From Streptococcus macedonicus ACA-DC 198 (GTDB lineage: Bacteria > Bacillota > Bacilli > Lactobacillales > Streptococcaceae): a stretch of 64,000 nucleotides of DNA. Where the stretch lies: assembly GCA_000283635.1 (NCBI GenBank), contig HE613569.1, forward strand, positions 1,823,501-1,887,500, given 5' to 3'. Positions 28,151-35,688 of the stretch are shown piece by piece. A program made the position numbers and the translations under genes. How positions within the stretch are numbered: the first letter of the stretch is position 1; the number at the start of each line of letters is the position of its first letter. Under the pieces are notes generated by a model. The model was given only the letters and a program-made list of their open reading frames with translations. It had not been told where the DNA came from and did no database searches.

Positions 28151-29005
28151 TTAAGCACTTACCTTTTCAAATTGATTAGGTGTAAGATACCCTAAACTTT
28201 GATGGATTCGTTTTGAATTATAAAAGGCTTCGATGTACCAGAAAATACTCTGATAGGCTTCTTCAAAGTTCTTATATTTAAATTGATACACCCACTCTCT
28301 TTTTAAATGTCCATGCCAAGATTCAAGACTGGCATTATGATAAGGGTATCCCCTTCGACTGAAAGAGTGAGTCATCCCATAATACTTAAGCAACTCTTCA
28401 TACTCTAGACTCGTATACTGGGTTCCTTGGTCAGAATGAAGAATAACAGCTTCTGGATAGTCTTGTGATTTAATGGCCTTATTTAAAGTTCTTTGCACTA
28501 ATTCTACAGTCATTCGCTTGCCCAAATCCCAAGCAATGACTTTTTTAGTATAACGATCCATAATGGTTGAGAGATAAGCCCATCCTTGTTGAGTAGGAAT
28601 ATAAGTAATGTCGGTTGACCAAACCTTATTTTTCTTTGTAGGTTCAGTCTGTATGAGATTTTTTCGATTGATGTGATCACTTAGTGAGTATCCAGGCTTA
28701 AGTTTCTTAATGACTACAGACTTGAGTTGAAGTTGCTTCATTAGCTTCTGTACCAGTTTTAACCCGACTTTTTCCCCTTGTTTAAATAGAAGATGATGAA
28801 TTTTAGGAGCACCATAGATTCCTCGGTTAGCATTGAAGAGTTGAGAAATTTTGAGTGACAGGTATTGTCTCTTTAATTGAGTTTTAGATGGATGTCGGTT
28901 AATCCGTTCATAATAACTTGATTCAGGAACATCAAGGAGTTGACAGCTTAGTCTGACATTGAGTGCTAAAGTTTGTATGGTTTGAGCCATATCCGCAGCA
29001 CTCAC
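28151..29005 (-). CDS. IS3-family transposase OrfB (DDE integrase)
   Basis: 284 aa with an HTH_21-like N-terminus and an rve integrase core. DDE residues lie in WSTDITYIP, ILHSDQGTQYTS and NASLESWHGHLKRE. The start overlaps the orfA stop by 4 nt (ATGA), so it is made by coupling or by programmed -1 frameshifting. Confidence 0.93.
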   Translation of the reverse strand: MSAADMAQTIQTLALNVRLSCQLLDVPESSYYERINRHPSKTQLKRQYLSLKISQLFNANRGIYGAPKIHHLLFKQGEKVGLKLVQKLMKQLQLKSVVIKKLKPGYSLSDHINRKNLIQTEPTKKNKVWSTDITYIPTQQGWAYLSTIMDRYTKKVIAWDLGKRMTVELVQRTLNKAIKSQDYPEAVILHSDQGTQYTSLEYEELLKYYGMTHSFSRRGYPYHNASLESWHGHLKREWVYQFKYKNFEEAYQSIFWYIEAFYNSKRIHQSLGYLTPNQFEKVSA

Positions 29006-29262
29006 TTCTTTTTCTCGGCGAATATGGTCAATACTTTTTTTAAGATGTCTCGTTCTTCCTTAACTTTAGCCAGTTGTCTTTTTAATTCTAGAAAATCAGC
29101 TTTAGAGACGGAGCTTTCATTAGATTTAGAGTAGAGGTCTATCCATTTATAAATTGTTGCAGGGGCCACGTCGTATTCTTTAGACAGCTGGGTGACGGAT
29201 TGACCAGAATGATAGAAGGCGATAAGGGTTTCTTTAAATTCTTTTGAGTAGCGTTTTTTCAT
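29002..29262 (-). CDS. IS3-family transposase OrfA
   Basis: 86 aa. The helix-turn-helix (KRYSKEFKETLIAFYHSGQ to YDVAPATIYKWI) is followed by a leucine-zipper-like coiled coil (FLELKRQLAKVKEERDILKK), as in IS3-family first ORFs. Confidence 0.93.
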   Translation of the reverse strand: MKKRYSKEFKETLIAFYHSGQSVTQLSKEYDVAPATIYKWIDLYSKSNESSVSKADFLELKRQLAKVKEERDILKKVLTIFAEKKK

Positions 29263-29419
29263 GTTTTTGTCCTTTGTCTAAATTATACAATAGTGACTCT
29301 AAGATTTAAGGATAACATCAGTAACATAGTAAAATGATATTCCGATATACTAAAAAAACAAAAATTAAGTACACTAACAACTAGTGGATAATTTTTGTTT
29401 TTCCATATTAGAGAAGTGA

Positions 29420-29656
29420 TTAAAAGACATTGAGTAACAAACCTAATCCAAGAACAAAAAGAATAATCCCAGATAGGCCATCGCTCCATAAACTAGCCAA
29501 CAGAAACTGCGATGTGTTTTCATTGCCATTTGCTTTAGTGTCAGTTAACAACTTATAAGTGTTATAAAATTGAAATACTGCTATTAATAAGCACACGACA
29601 CCAACGATTTTAGTTACATAATAGCCTCTTTTATGCTTCAATATTATTTTGAACAA
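29420..29656 (-). CDS. Small membrane protein, paralogue of the 23166 gene; start uncertain
   Basis: Up to 78 aa with two hydrophobic helices (about 17-31 and 58-77) around the shared core YKLLTDTK, ENTSQFLL and SLWS. The gene at 23166-23423 has the same core. Its 5' end looks damaged: the Shine-Dalgarno AAAAGAGG and ATG found in the paralogue are present here, but the ATG is followed at once by TAA and the conserved frame runs one base off. Only TTG codons further upstream (29656, 29641) give an in-frame start. Confidence 0.45.
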   Translation of the reverse strand: MFKIILKHKRGYYVTKIVGVVCLLIAVFQFYNTYKLLTDTKANGNENTSQFLLASLWSDGLSGIILFVLGLGLLLNVF

Positions 29657-29658
29657 GT

Positions 29659-29766
29659 TTAGCTAATTGCTTTAGCTTGTTCACACATAAAGTATATATC
29701 TTTTTTGAGTTTTTTCGCCAAAGTCGACTTTCCAGAACCACTATAGCCAATGATTGCAATTTTCAA
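29659..29766 (-). pseudogene. P-loop fragment of a FlaR-like nucleoside kinase
   Basis: A TTG at 29766, after AAGGAGACATGAG, opens 35 codons starting LKIAIIGYSGSGKSTLAKKL, a textbook Walker A of the 'DNA topology modulation' FlaR/adenylate-kinase-like family (normally about 170 aa). The frame ends 15 codons later, so only the P-loop segment survives. It marks a deletion or recombination boundary at the left edge of the microcin region. Confidence 0.6.
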
Positions 29767-29857
29767 CTCATGTCTCCTTTTTCAATTCTGTTTCTTGACT
29801 ATTATCATAACATAAAGCAGATATCTTACGAGGCAATAATTCATGTTTAAACAAGCA

Positions 29858-29884
29858 AAAAAAGCCTTGTAAATCAAGGCTTTT
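29858..29884. terminator. Bidirectional hairpin terminator
   Basis: AAAGCCTTG and CAAGGCTTT pair around a five-base loop, with an A run on one side and a T run on the other. It separates the kinase fragment from the microcin operon. Confidence 0.75.
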
Positions 29885-29977
29885 CCTGTTGTATTTAGAT
29901 GCCCCCTACAGGTAGTTTATAGAGATTTATACATATAGAGAAAAGGATTTTTATTGATTTTATGCGATTTTAGTATC

Positions 29978-30039
29978 TTTATATTTTAAAAGAATTTATA
30001 TTTTAAAAGAATTTTTGTTTCGCAACAAATTCGCAACAA
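29978..30039. repeat. Two adjacent short tandem repeats downstream of the mcc operon
   Basis: TTTATATTTTAAAAGAA occurs twice in tandem (29978-29994, 29995-30011). It is followed by TTTCGCAACAA/ATTCGCAACAA in tandem (30018-30028, 30029-30039). Their position between an unrelated gene fragment and the AT-rich microcin operon suggests an integration or recombination junction. No integrase is nearby. Confidence 0.5.
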
Positions 30040-30072
30040 GTTTTGTTTCATATTTTATTTTATACTACATAG

Positions 30073-31242
30073 TTAAATATAATTTTTAATAAAGTAATTT
30101 AATAACAATAATATAGATAAAAGGGAGAGAATGAATGCTGAGCTTATCACAAGACTAACGCTCATATAATTCAGTAAAAAACTTAAAGCATATAAAATTA
30201 ATAATCCACTTATCCTAGAGATTGTTGACTTGAGAGATATTAACGAAGATATTGTTTTCGTTGATACCTGTTTATTAAAATATATATTTAGGACAAATTG
30301 AATTATATAAAATATAAAGACATATAAAATATAGGCTATAAGATAAACTACGGGCAAGTTTGATAAGAAAAATAAAGGCAAGGCAATAACTAATAAGAGA
30401 AATAATCGATAGTTAACTAACTTTTGTAGTTTGTCTGTATGTATAGAATAGGATAGGATACTGATTATTTGAAAAAGAAAATAGAAAGCTGTGAAATATC
30501 GTTTATCAATACCTTTTTCCAATAAAAAGGATTGCCACAATTGAAAATGTGCTTGAAAAAATAACTGTGTTAATAAGTCAAAAACAATAATAACTCTAAG
30601 AATACTATTTTCTTTTAGCTCTTTAAAACTTATAGAAATTTGTTTCTTAAAAGTATCTATATTTATTTTTTCTTTATAGTAATCTCTATCTTCTTGGAAG
30701 AAAAAGCCAATATCAAAAATAGATAAACAAACTAATATTATAGCAATAATATATATTTTTATACCTATCATAAAATATAGAATACCACCTATACCACTAC
30801 CGATAATCATAGATGCAAATTGAATTTTATTATCTTTAGAAATAAAAGATTCAATAAGTTTATCATTAGATGAACGTTTCAATTTATTTATTAAATAGGA
30901 ATCCAAAGTACCGCTTTCAAATGCTGCTGCAATCCCATATATAAACCAAGCTAAATATAAAAAATAGAAGTTGGAAGATATAAGGACAATAAGAAACATA
31001 ATTATTAATAAAACTCTTGATGATAAGTATAAATACTTTCTTGACCAATTGTCTGATAGCATTCCACTTGGAAATTCAAACAATATAATTGCTAGACTGT
31101 ATGCAGACTGTATTATTAATATTTGAGAAATTGATAGTCCTTTTTCTAGTAATAAGACTGTAAGTATTGAATGAGGTAGTGTATAGGCAACTGTAACTAA
31201 GAAAGTTGCAAATAGATAATGAAAAATTTGTTTTTTAATCAT
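30073..31242 (-). CDS. mccC: MFS exporter of the microcin C-like operon
   Basis: 389-aa major facilitator protein with about 12 membrane helices and motif A between helices 2 and 3 (FEFPSGMLSDNWSRKY). In microcin C systems the MFS protein MccC exports the peptide-nucleotide and gives partial self-immunity. The assignment rests on position: the start overlaps the end of the MccB-type gene by 8 nt. No other classical immunity gene (MccE, MccF) lies in the operon, so this exporter may be the only one. Strongly AT-rich, unlike the core genes. Confidence 0.75.
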   Translation of the reverse strand: MIKKQIFHYLFATFLVTVAYTLPHSILTVLLLEKGLSISQILIIQSAYSLAIILFEFPSGMLSDNWSRKYLYLSSRVLLIIMFLIVLISSNFYFLYLAWFIYGIAAAFESGTLDSYLINKLKRSSNDKLIESFISKDNKIQFASMIIGSGIGGILYFMIGIKIYIIAIILVCLSIFDIGFFFQEDRDYYKEKINIDTFKKQISISFKELKENSILRVIIVFDLLTQLFFQAHFQLWQSFLLEKGIDKRYFTAFYFLFQIISILSYSIHTDKLQKLVNYRLFLLLVIALPLFFLSNLPVVYLIAYILYVFIFYIIQFVLNIYFNKQVSTKTISSLISLKSTISRISGLLILYALSFLLNYMSVSLVISSAFILSLLSILLLLNYFIKNYI

Positions 31243-32290
31243 CTAGTGTGCCACCACATATACTACAGTTAGGGTCCTTGGTATTAGGTAGGACATACTT
31301 TTCAAAGGAGTTACTATTAATACCCACTCGAGCATTAAGGGATTTTATACTATCATTATTACCTGCAAAATATTGAATAATATCCGATAGCGCTAAATCA
31401 CATGCTAGTGAATTATTAATAATACTTGATGGTGAGGCATATTGATTATGCAACTGTGCCATTGTTTCATCATTAGAATTAATCTCGCCGTTGATTGAAA
31501 ATATTCCATAACAGAAAGGACAAGAAGTTTTGTGAGGAATAACAAAAGGACCGATTACAGCAATATCATTTAAATAACCAATATTTACAAATGGAACATT
31601 ATTGGTGAGAAAGTATTTTGATGATATTGAAACAGCAGTATCGTCATCTCCAGATAATATCCCAAACATTGAATTAGTATCTTTGCCCTCAAGAATATTA
31701 TTGATATTATTAGTACTTATAAACTCTGTATATACTTCAATATCAAGATTAGGATTACGTAATTTTAGTGCATCAGCAATTACTTCTGACTTGTATTTTC
31801 CGATATCGTTTATCGTAAATAGAAATTGTCTATTTAAGTTACTTCTTTCAATTTTATCACCGTCGATAAGAACTAATTTTTTAGGAGAGTAGACCGATAA
31901 AGCATAACTCATAAAGTTTCCAATGCCACCACAACCAATAATGACAAAGGTTGTTTCTTTAAATTTAGTTAGAACATCTTGAACGTTATTTATTATTAGG
32001 TCCAGATAAAGTCCGTTTTTAAATTCCATAGTATCTTCTTTTTGGAAAACAGCTTTACTAGTAGTGATTAATTTATTAGCTACTAATTTTTTAAAAACCG
32101 ACTTATCAATATTATTACTATCTAACCAGTTTAAGATTTCATCTTCATCTTTTTCTGTAAGTAGAAATTTTAGAATCTTTAGTGATAAATTGAATTCATC
32201 ATCATTAACTGTATATTGTTTACTGCCAATACCAATTAAGTTTTCATTAGATTTTAGTGTAGTAGCGGTTAAGCTTGTTTTGTATTTCAT
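31235..32290 (-). CDS. mccB: MccB-type peptide adenylyltransferase (E1-like, ThiF fold)
   Basis: 351 aa, the same size as E. coli MccB (350). MccB adenylates the C-terminal Asn of a heptapeptide via a succinimide, giving a stable N-P bond. Residues 1-100 form the peptide-clamp region. The E1-like domain has GCGGIGN (119-125), LIDGDKIERSNLNRQ (141-155, ATP and Mg residues) and GYLNDIAVIGP (238-248), which closely matches the MccB sequence GYVNDIAVFGP as I recall it. Zinc cysteines are CPFC (257-260) and CSIC (342-345). The family similarity reaches the last residues, favouring MccB over ThiF or MoeB. It follows the mccA hairpin and overlaps mccC. Confidence 0.88.
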   Translation of the reverse strand: MKYKTSLTATTLKSNENLIGIGSKQYTVNDDEFNLSLKILKFLLTEKDEDEILNWLDSNNIDKSVFKKLVANKLITTSKAVFQKEDTMEFKNGLYLDLIINNVQDVLTKFKETTFVIIGCGGIGNFMSYALSVYSPKKLVLIDGDKIERSNLNRQFLFTINDIGKYKSEVIADALKLRNPNLDIEVYTEFISTNNINNILEGKDTNSMFGILSGDDDTAVSISSKYFLTNNVPFVNIGYLNDIAVIGPFVIPHKTSCPFCYGIFSINGEINSNDETMAQLHNQYASPSSIINNSLACDLALSDIIQYFAGNNDSIKSLNARVGINSNSFEKYVLPNTKDPNCSICGGTLDD

Positions 32291-32313
32291 AAATTAATCC
32301 TTCCCATTTATAA

Positions 32314-32359
32314 TAAAAAAATCTATTTAACTATATCAAGAGATATAGTTAAATAGATT
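32314..32359 (-). terminator. 18-bp attenuator hairpin between mccA and mccB
   Basis: AATCTATTTAACTATATC and its exact complement enclose the loop AAGA (plus strand). On the minus strand the stem is followed by seven T. It would end most transcripts after mccA and let a minority continue into mccBC, the arrangement known in E. coli mcc, where peptide is needed in excess of enzyme. Confidence 0.88.
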
Positions 32360-32365
32360 AAACCG

Positions 32366-32385
32366 ATTAACCAAGTGTGGTTAAT
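32366..32385 (-). other. Small hairpin overlapping the mccA stop codon
   Basis: ATTAACCA and TGGTTAAT pair over 8 bp around a four-base loop, and the stem includes the mccA stop. It lies 6 bp before the large terminator hairpin and may stabilise the short mccA RNA. Confidence 0.6.
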
Positions 32386-32404
32386 TCAAGATTGTACCTT
32401 TCAT
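32381..32404 (-). CDS. mccA: Microcin C-like precursor heptapeptide MKGTILN
   Basis: Seven codons plus TAA, far below automatic gene-calling limits. The ATG at 32404 is preceded by GGAGGT with 7-nt spacing. The peptide MKGTILN has the length and the obligatory C-terminal Asn of E. coli MccA (MRTGNAN), and residue 2 is also basic. It is the first ORF after a consensus promoter and is followed by an mccB homologue. I infer that MccB adenylates Asn7 and that the product, after import and trimming, would inhibit aspartyl-tRNA synthetase. An alternative is a leader peptide, but the MccB neighbour makes the precursor reading far more likely. Confidence 0.82.
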   Translation of the reverse strand: MKGTILN

Positions 32405-32433
32405 ATTGGGTACCTCCTTCATATTTTTAGACA

Positions 32434-32462
32434 ATTATACACCGCATGAAAAATAATGTCAA
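32434..32462 (-). promoter_or_regulatory. mcc operon promoter
   Basis: On the minus strand TTGACA (32457-32462) and TATAAT (32434-32439) are exactly 17 bp apart, a full consensus promoter giving a leader of about 25 nt. There is no quorum-sensing repeat, so the operon looks constitutive or controlled by another factor. Confidence 0.88.
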
Positions 32463-32554
32463 TTCAAAAAATTCTGAACTTTACTTTTTTTAATTTTTGT
32501 TATTTGTTTTTATTTTCATATTGGTTGAATTATATTGTATCTAAAGTATTAAAT

Positions 32555-33871
32555 TGGTAGTGTAAAATAAGTTGTGTAAACACAAAAAAGGAATAAATCC
32601 GTTATAGTAGAGTTGCAAAACATTACTAGAAAGAGATTTATTCCTATGACTCAGTTTACCACAGACTTGCTTAACTTCCTAGCCCAAAAATGAGATATTG
32701 ATGAATCTTTCCGTATTTCTCTTGAAACAGCTATGAATGATCTGCTTCAGACAGAGTTATCAGCCTTTTTAGGGTATGAACTTTACGATAAAGTAGGCTA
32801 TAATTCTTGGAATAGTCGTAATGGAACGTATTCACGAAAATTTGAAACCAAATATGGGACTGTTCAGTTGAGTATTCCTAGAGATCGTAATGGGAACTTT
32901 AGTCCAGCTTTGCTTCCCGCTTATGGACGTCGAGATGACCACTTGGAAGAGATGGTTATCAAACTCTATCAAACCGGTGTAACGACTCGAGAAATTAGTG
33001 ATATCATCGAGCGAATGTATGGTCATCACTATAGTCCTGCCACAATTTCTAATATCTCAAAAGCAACTCAGGAGAATGTCGCTACTTTTCATGAGCGAAG
33101 CTTAGAAGCCAATTACTCTGTTTTATTTCTTGACGGAACCTATCTTCCATTAAGACGTGGAACCGTTAGTAAAGAATGTATTCATATCGCACTTGGCATT
33201 ACACCAGAAGGACAGAAGGCTGTTCTTGGATATGAAATCGCCCCAAATGAAAACAATGCTTCTTGGTCCACCCTGTTAGACAAGCTTCAAAACCAAGGAA
33301 TCCAACAGGTTTCTCTTGTAGTGACCGATGGCTTCAAGGGGCTTGAAGAGATTATCAATCAGGCTTACCCATTAGCTAAACAACAACGTTGCTTAATTCA
33401 TATTAGTCGAAATCTAGCTAGTAAAGTGAAACGAGCAGATAGAGCGGTTATTCTGGAGCAATTTAAAACGATTTATCGTGCTGAAAATTTAGAAATGGCA
33501 GTGCAAGCTTTAGAGAACTTTATCTCCGAATGGAAACCAAAGTATAGGAAAGTCATGGAAAGTTTGGAGAATACGGATAATCTTTTAACTTTTTATCAGT
33601 TTCCCTACCAGATTTGGCATAGCATTTATTCGACAAACCTCATTGAGTCTCTTAACAAAGAAATCAAACGTCAAACGAAAAAGAAGATTCATTTTTCCTA
33701 ACGAGGAGGCTCTGGGACGTTATTTAGTTACCCTGTTTGAAGATTATAATTTCAAGCAAAATCAACGCATCCATAAAGGGTTTGGCCAATGTGCTGACAC
33801 ACTTGAAAGCTTATTTGATTAACATTCTTCAACTCTACTTGAGTGTTTACACATAATTATTGACAGTATCA
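32555..33871 (+). mobile_element. IS256-family element, IS1191-like, inactivated
   Basis: About 1.3 kb between imperfect inverted repeats of 29 bp (about 21 matches; the last ten, GTGTAAACAC, are identical). The transposase it carries resembles, from memory, IS1191 of S. thermophilus. I see no exact 8-bp target duplication. It separates the microcin operon promoter from the two-peptide bacteriocin genes. Confidence 0.8.
32646..33822 (+). pseudogene. IS256-family transposase with a stop and a frameshift
   Basis: The frame begins MTQFTTDLLNFLAQK and hits TGA at codon 16, where the family has Gln. It reopens at ATG 32733 and reads the mutator-type core (VLFLDGTYLPLRRG, VVTDGFKGLEEII, QQRCLIHISRNL, YSTNLIESLNKEIK). 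An extra T in a T run near 33698 shifts it out of frame; the last 40 residues (NEEALGRYLVTLFEDYNFKQ onward) lie in another frame. It should be inactive unless supplied in trans. Confidence 0.85.
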
Positions 33872-33932
33872 ATAAAAATTATAGCTAAGATAATGCAGAA
33901 TAAAATAACAAAAATAGAATAGTACATAGAAA

Positions 33933-34034
33933 TTAATTTGCTTTATAACCTAAGTAAGCACCAGCTGCAGTAGTAACACCTAAATATACTAAATTAGCAA
34001 CAATAATACTATGTTTTTCAAGAATAGATTATAT
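33933..34034 (-). pseudogene. Hydrophobic peptide remnant next to the bacteriocin operon
   Basis: An open stretch without a start codon reads HSIIVANLVYLGVTTAAGAY and then LGYKAN before TAA. It resembles the tail of a small membrane or bacteriocin-like peptide but has no Shine-Dalgarno or ATG. It lies between the IS1191-like element and the putative immunity gene. Confidence 0.3.
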
Positions 34035-34052
34035 AATAGCTAAACTATATAT

Positions 34053-34202
34053 TTATGACGAAAAATATACAATTATTGTAAATAGTAGTGTTATTATAAA
34101 TAATCTAGGGTACATCTCTCTATGTTTTTTGTCAAACAAATAGAATAGAACATATATAATGACTTGAGCTACTACAAGCCTAATTAATTCACTCCCCATC
34201 AT
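34053..34202 (-). CDS. Putative bacteriocin immunity membrane protein
   Basis: 49 aa (MMGSELIRLVVAQVIIYVLF onward) with two hydrophobic helices separated by the basic turn DKKHREMYPR. It begins 4 nt after the stop of the second bacteriocin peptide, so translation is coupled. Two-peptide bacteriocins such as gallocin A carry a small membrane immunity protein at this position. The function is inferred from location only. Confidence 0.6.
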   Translation of the reverse strand: MMGSELIRLVVAQVIIYVLFYLFDKKHREMYPRLFIITLLFTIIVYFSS

Positions 34203-34206
34203 TATA

Positions 34207-34395
34207 TCAATTAAAATATGCTGCAGCTGCTCCTGCAGTACCACATACAACAGCATATCCTGTCGCGGTAACTGGACCGCCTGCCCATGCTAAAAGCATA
34301 CCTCCGAGACAGCCACCAACTGCTGCTCCAACTTTTCCTCCACCAGAAACTAACTCTAAATCTGAGTTTGTCATTTCATGAAATTTATCATTCAT
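34207..34395 (-). CDS. Two-peptide (class IIb) bacteriocin, second peptide
   Basis: 62 aa. The leader MNDKFHEMTNSDLELVSGG is a double-glycine leader. The mature part GKVGAAVGGCLGGMLLAWAG and onward is hydrophobic with several GxxxG/AxxxG motifs and two Cys. These motifs drive helix-helix pairing of class IIb partners in the target membrane. I take ATG 34395, after AAGAGGT. It follows the first peptide by 19 nt. Confidence 0.8.
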   Translation of the reverse strand: MNDKFHEMTNSDLELVSGGGKVGAAVGGCLGGMLLAWAGGPVTATGYAVVCGTAGAAAAYFN

Positions 34396-34414
34396 CCTCA
34401 AATACCTCTTTATA

Positions 34415-34648
34415 TCAAAGACTAGCACCTACACAATATAAGCCACCAGCTATTGCTCCAAAATGGGCTCCAACAAATGCTCCTGGAATTGAAGTAACAC
34501 CAAGCGTTGCCATACCACCTACAAATCCTGATCCTGCACCTGTTAATGAGCCACCAAAAATTGCATTAACACATTTGTTTCCACCTTCAACTTTAGCAAG
34601 TTCTGCGTCTGTCATTACATCAAATTGTTCAAAAGTTTTTGTATTCAT
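34415..34648 (-). CDS. Two-peptide (class IIb) bacteriocin, first peptide
   Basis: 77 aa. Leader MNTKTFEQFDVMTDAELAKVEGG ends in the Gly-Gly site (given as MNTKTFEQFDVMTDAELAKV then EGG). The core (NKCVNAIFGGSLTGAGSGFV onward) is rich in GxxxG and has two Cys that may form a disulfide. I use ATG 34648 after GGGAGGT. The leader and promoter DNA are nearly identical to those of the peptide at 36088-36318. It is the first gene of a pair with 34207-34395, driven by the operator at 34695-34761. Confidence 0.82.
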   Translation of the reverse strand: MNTKTFEQFDVMTDAELAKVEGGNKCVNAIFGGSLTGAGSGFVGGMATLGVTSIPGAFVGAHFGAIAGGLYCVGASL

Positions 34649-34694
34649 TTGAATACCTCCCAATAATTTTTTGTCATCGCGATTGACAAAATTT

Positions 34695-34761
34695 ATTTTA
34701 TCAGAATATTTCATCTTTTTTTGCCCAAGTCGTAATTTGTTGTTTTTAGGTCGTAAATGGT
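34695..34761 (-). promoter_or_regulatory. Quorum-sensing promoter of the two-peptide bacteriocin
   Basis: GTCGTAA occurs at 34729 and 34750, exactly 21 bp apart. The minus-strand -10 TAAAAT (34695-34700) lies 27 bp from the proximal repeat. No -35 is present. Confidence 0.78.
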
Positions 34762-34787
34762 AAAATTTTTTGTATTTTCATGATTTT

Positions 34788-34804
34788 TTGACCGTTTGCG
34801 ACTT
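34788..34804 (+). promoter_or_regulatory. Vestigial half of a divergent operator
   Basis: TGACCGTTTGCGACTT matches the first half-site of the plus-strand blpA promoter at 36460-36474, but the second half-site 21 bp on has decayed (ATATT in place of ACGAC). With the leader similarity, this shows the region is a diverged duplicate of the 36.0-36.5 kb region. Confidence 0.6.
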
Positions 34805-34872
34805 ATTTTAAAGTTTTTATATTCATACTATGTCTATTTTTATTGACCAAAGAAAACAAAAGTAATAAGGTG

Positions 34873-35519
34873 CTAGCTCAGAAAAATATTCCATGCCATA
34901 TGAACAAGAATTGATGGGTAAATTGACCGTGTTTTTCTGAAAAGAAGGGCTGGCTAAAATCAAGCCAACAACAACATATTTCTCAAATAAATCCAGTCTA
35001 AAACCATAGGAAAGCAAATGTGCAAATGAAAATAAAATAGCAGATAACAAACAATCGAGGAAATACTTTGATTTTTCAAAAAAGCTAGTCATTAAAACGC
35101 CACGGTAAAGTAATTCTTCTAAGATTGGACCCAACAACCAAGGGTTGTAAAGCCACCAAAAACGCCTGCGGTGAGTGACGGAAAAACACCAAATCAAAAT
35201 CAGGATTGGCCTCAACAAATAAAAGTTTGCCATAGTAGGCGTATATCAACCCAAAAGCAAGCAGAGTTAGTAAATAATCCAAAGGTTTTAGCGACGTTAT
35301 TTGAAACATTTCTGGTCTTATTCGTTTTAGGTAAATGACTAATACTACAACAAAAAGAATGGTTAAACTATTAAGAACAGGATAAAAATAATCTGTTGTT
35401 GGTAAATCAAATTGCCAAAAAATCATACTCATTATTTCAACAACACCAAATAATTCGAAAACGATAAAAAATAAAGCTAACAATTTTGGCACAAGCTTGG
35501 TTTTTAGCTTTTCTATCAT
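34873..35519 (-). pseudogene. CPBP (Abi) intramembrane protease, twice frameshifted
   Basis: The N-terminal 120 codons from MIEKLKTKLVPKLLALFF encode four or five membrane helices. A shift in a T run near 35165 moves the frame to one reading WWLYNPWLLGPILEELLYRG, with motif 1 EExxxR and then motif 2 FSFAHL. A second shift near 34950 moves it to a frame with motif 3 VHMAWN before TAG. All three CPBP motifs survive across frames, so the decay is recent or the indels are sequencing errors. CPBP proteins commonly give bacteriocin immunity in streptococcal loci. Confidence 0.75.
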
Positions 35520-35688
35520 AGATACTCCTTTTCAAAAAAGAAAGAAGCCAAGTAAGGTAGCTTAACTTCTTCCAGAATAAATTATTATTTTTTACCGCGA
35601 TTTTCTCTGCAAATATAAGGGAATGGGGTAATATGAATGGTATCTCTATTATGCTGCTTTAAACTGTAGTTTTAGATATAAATGAGAA

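Larger units (their letters stand above)
28115..29302 (-). mobile_element. IS3-family insertion sequence
   Basis: About 1.19 kb carrying orfA and orfB. Imperfect terminal inverted repeats of about 26 bp are visible: TTAGAGTAACAAACGTAGAA at the left and, on the other strand, TTAGAGTCACTATTGTATAA at the right, with roughly 18 of 26 positions agreeing. I see no convincing target duplication. It sits directly upstream of the blpSRH promoter, so it may alter read-through into that operon. Both ORFs look intact. Confidence 0.85.

Noticed and set aside
28115..29302. Clear target-site duplication for the IS3-family element
   Set aside because: The three bases flanking the best inverted-repeat ends (TTT and GAT) do not match.
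31235..32290. Thiamine or molybdopterin biosynthesis ThiF/MoeB
   Set aside because: No thiamine or molybdenum cofactor genes are nearby; the upstream heptapeptide, 351-aa length and GYLNDIAVIGP motif fit MccB better.
33933..34034. Additional functional bacteriocin gene
   Set aside because: The hydrophobic stretch has no start codon, leader or ribosome-binding site, so I list it only as a remnant.
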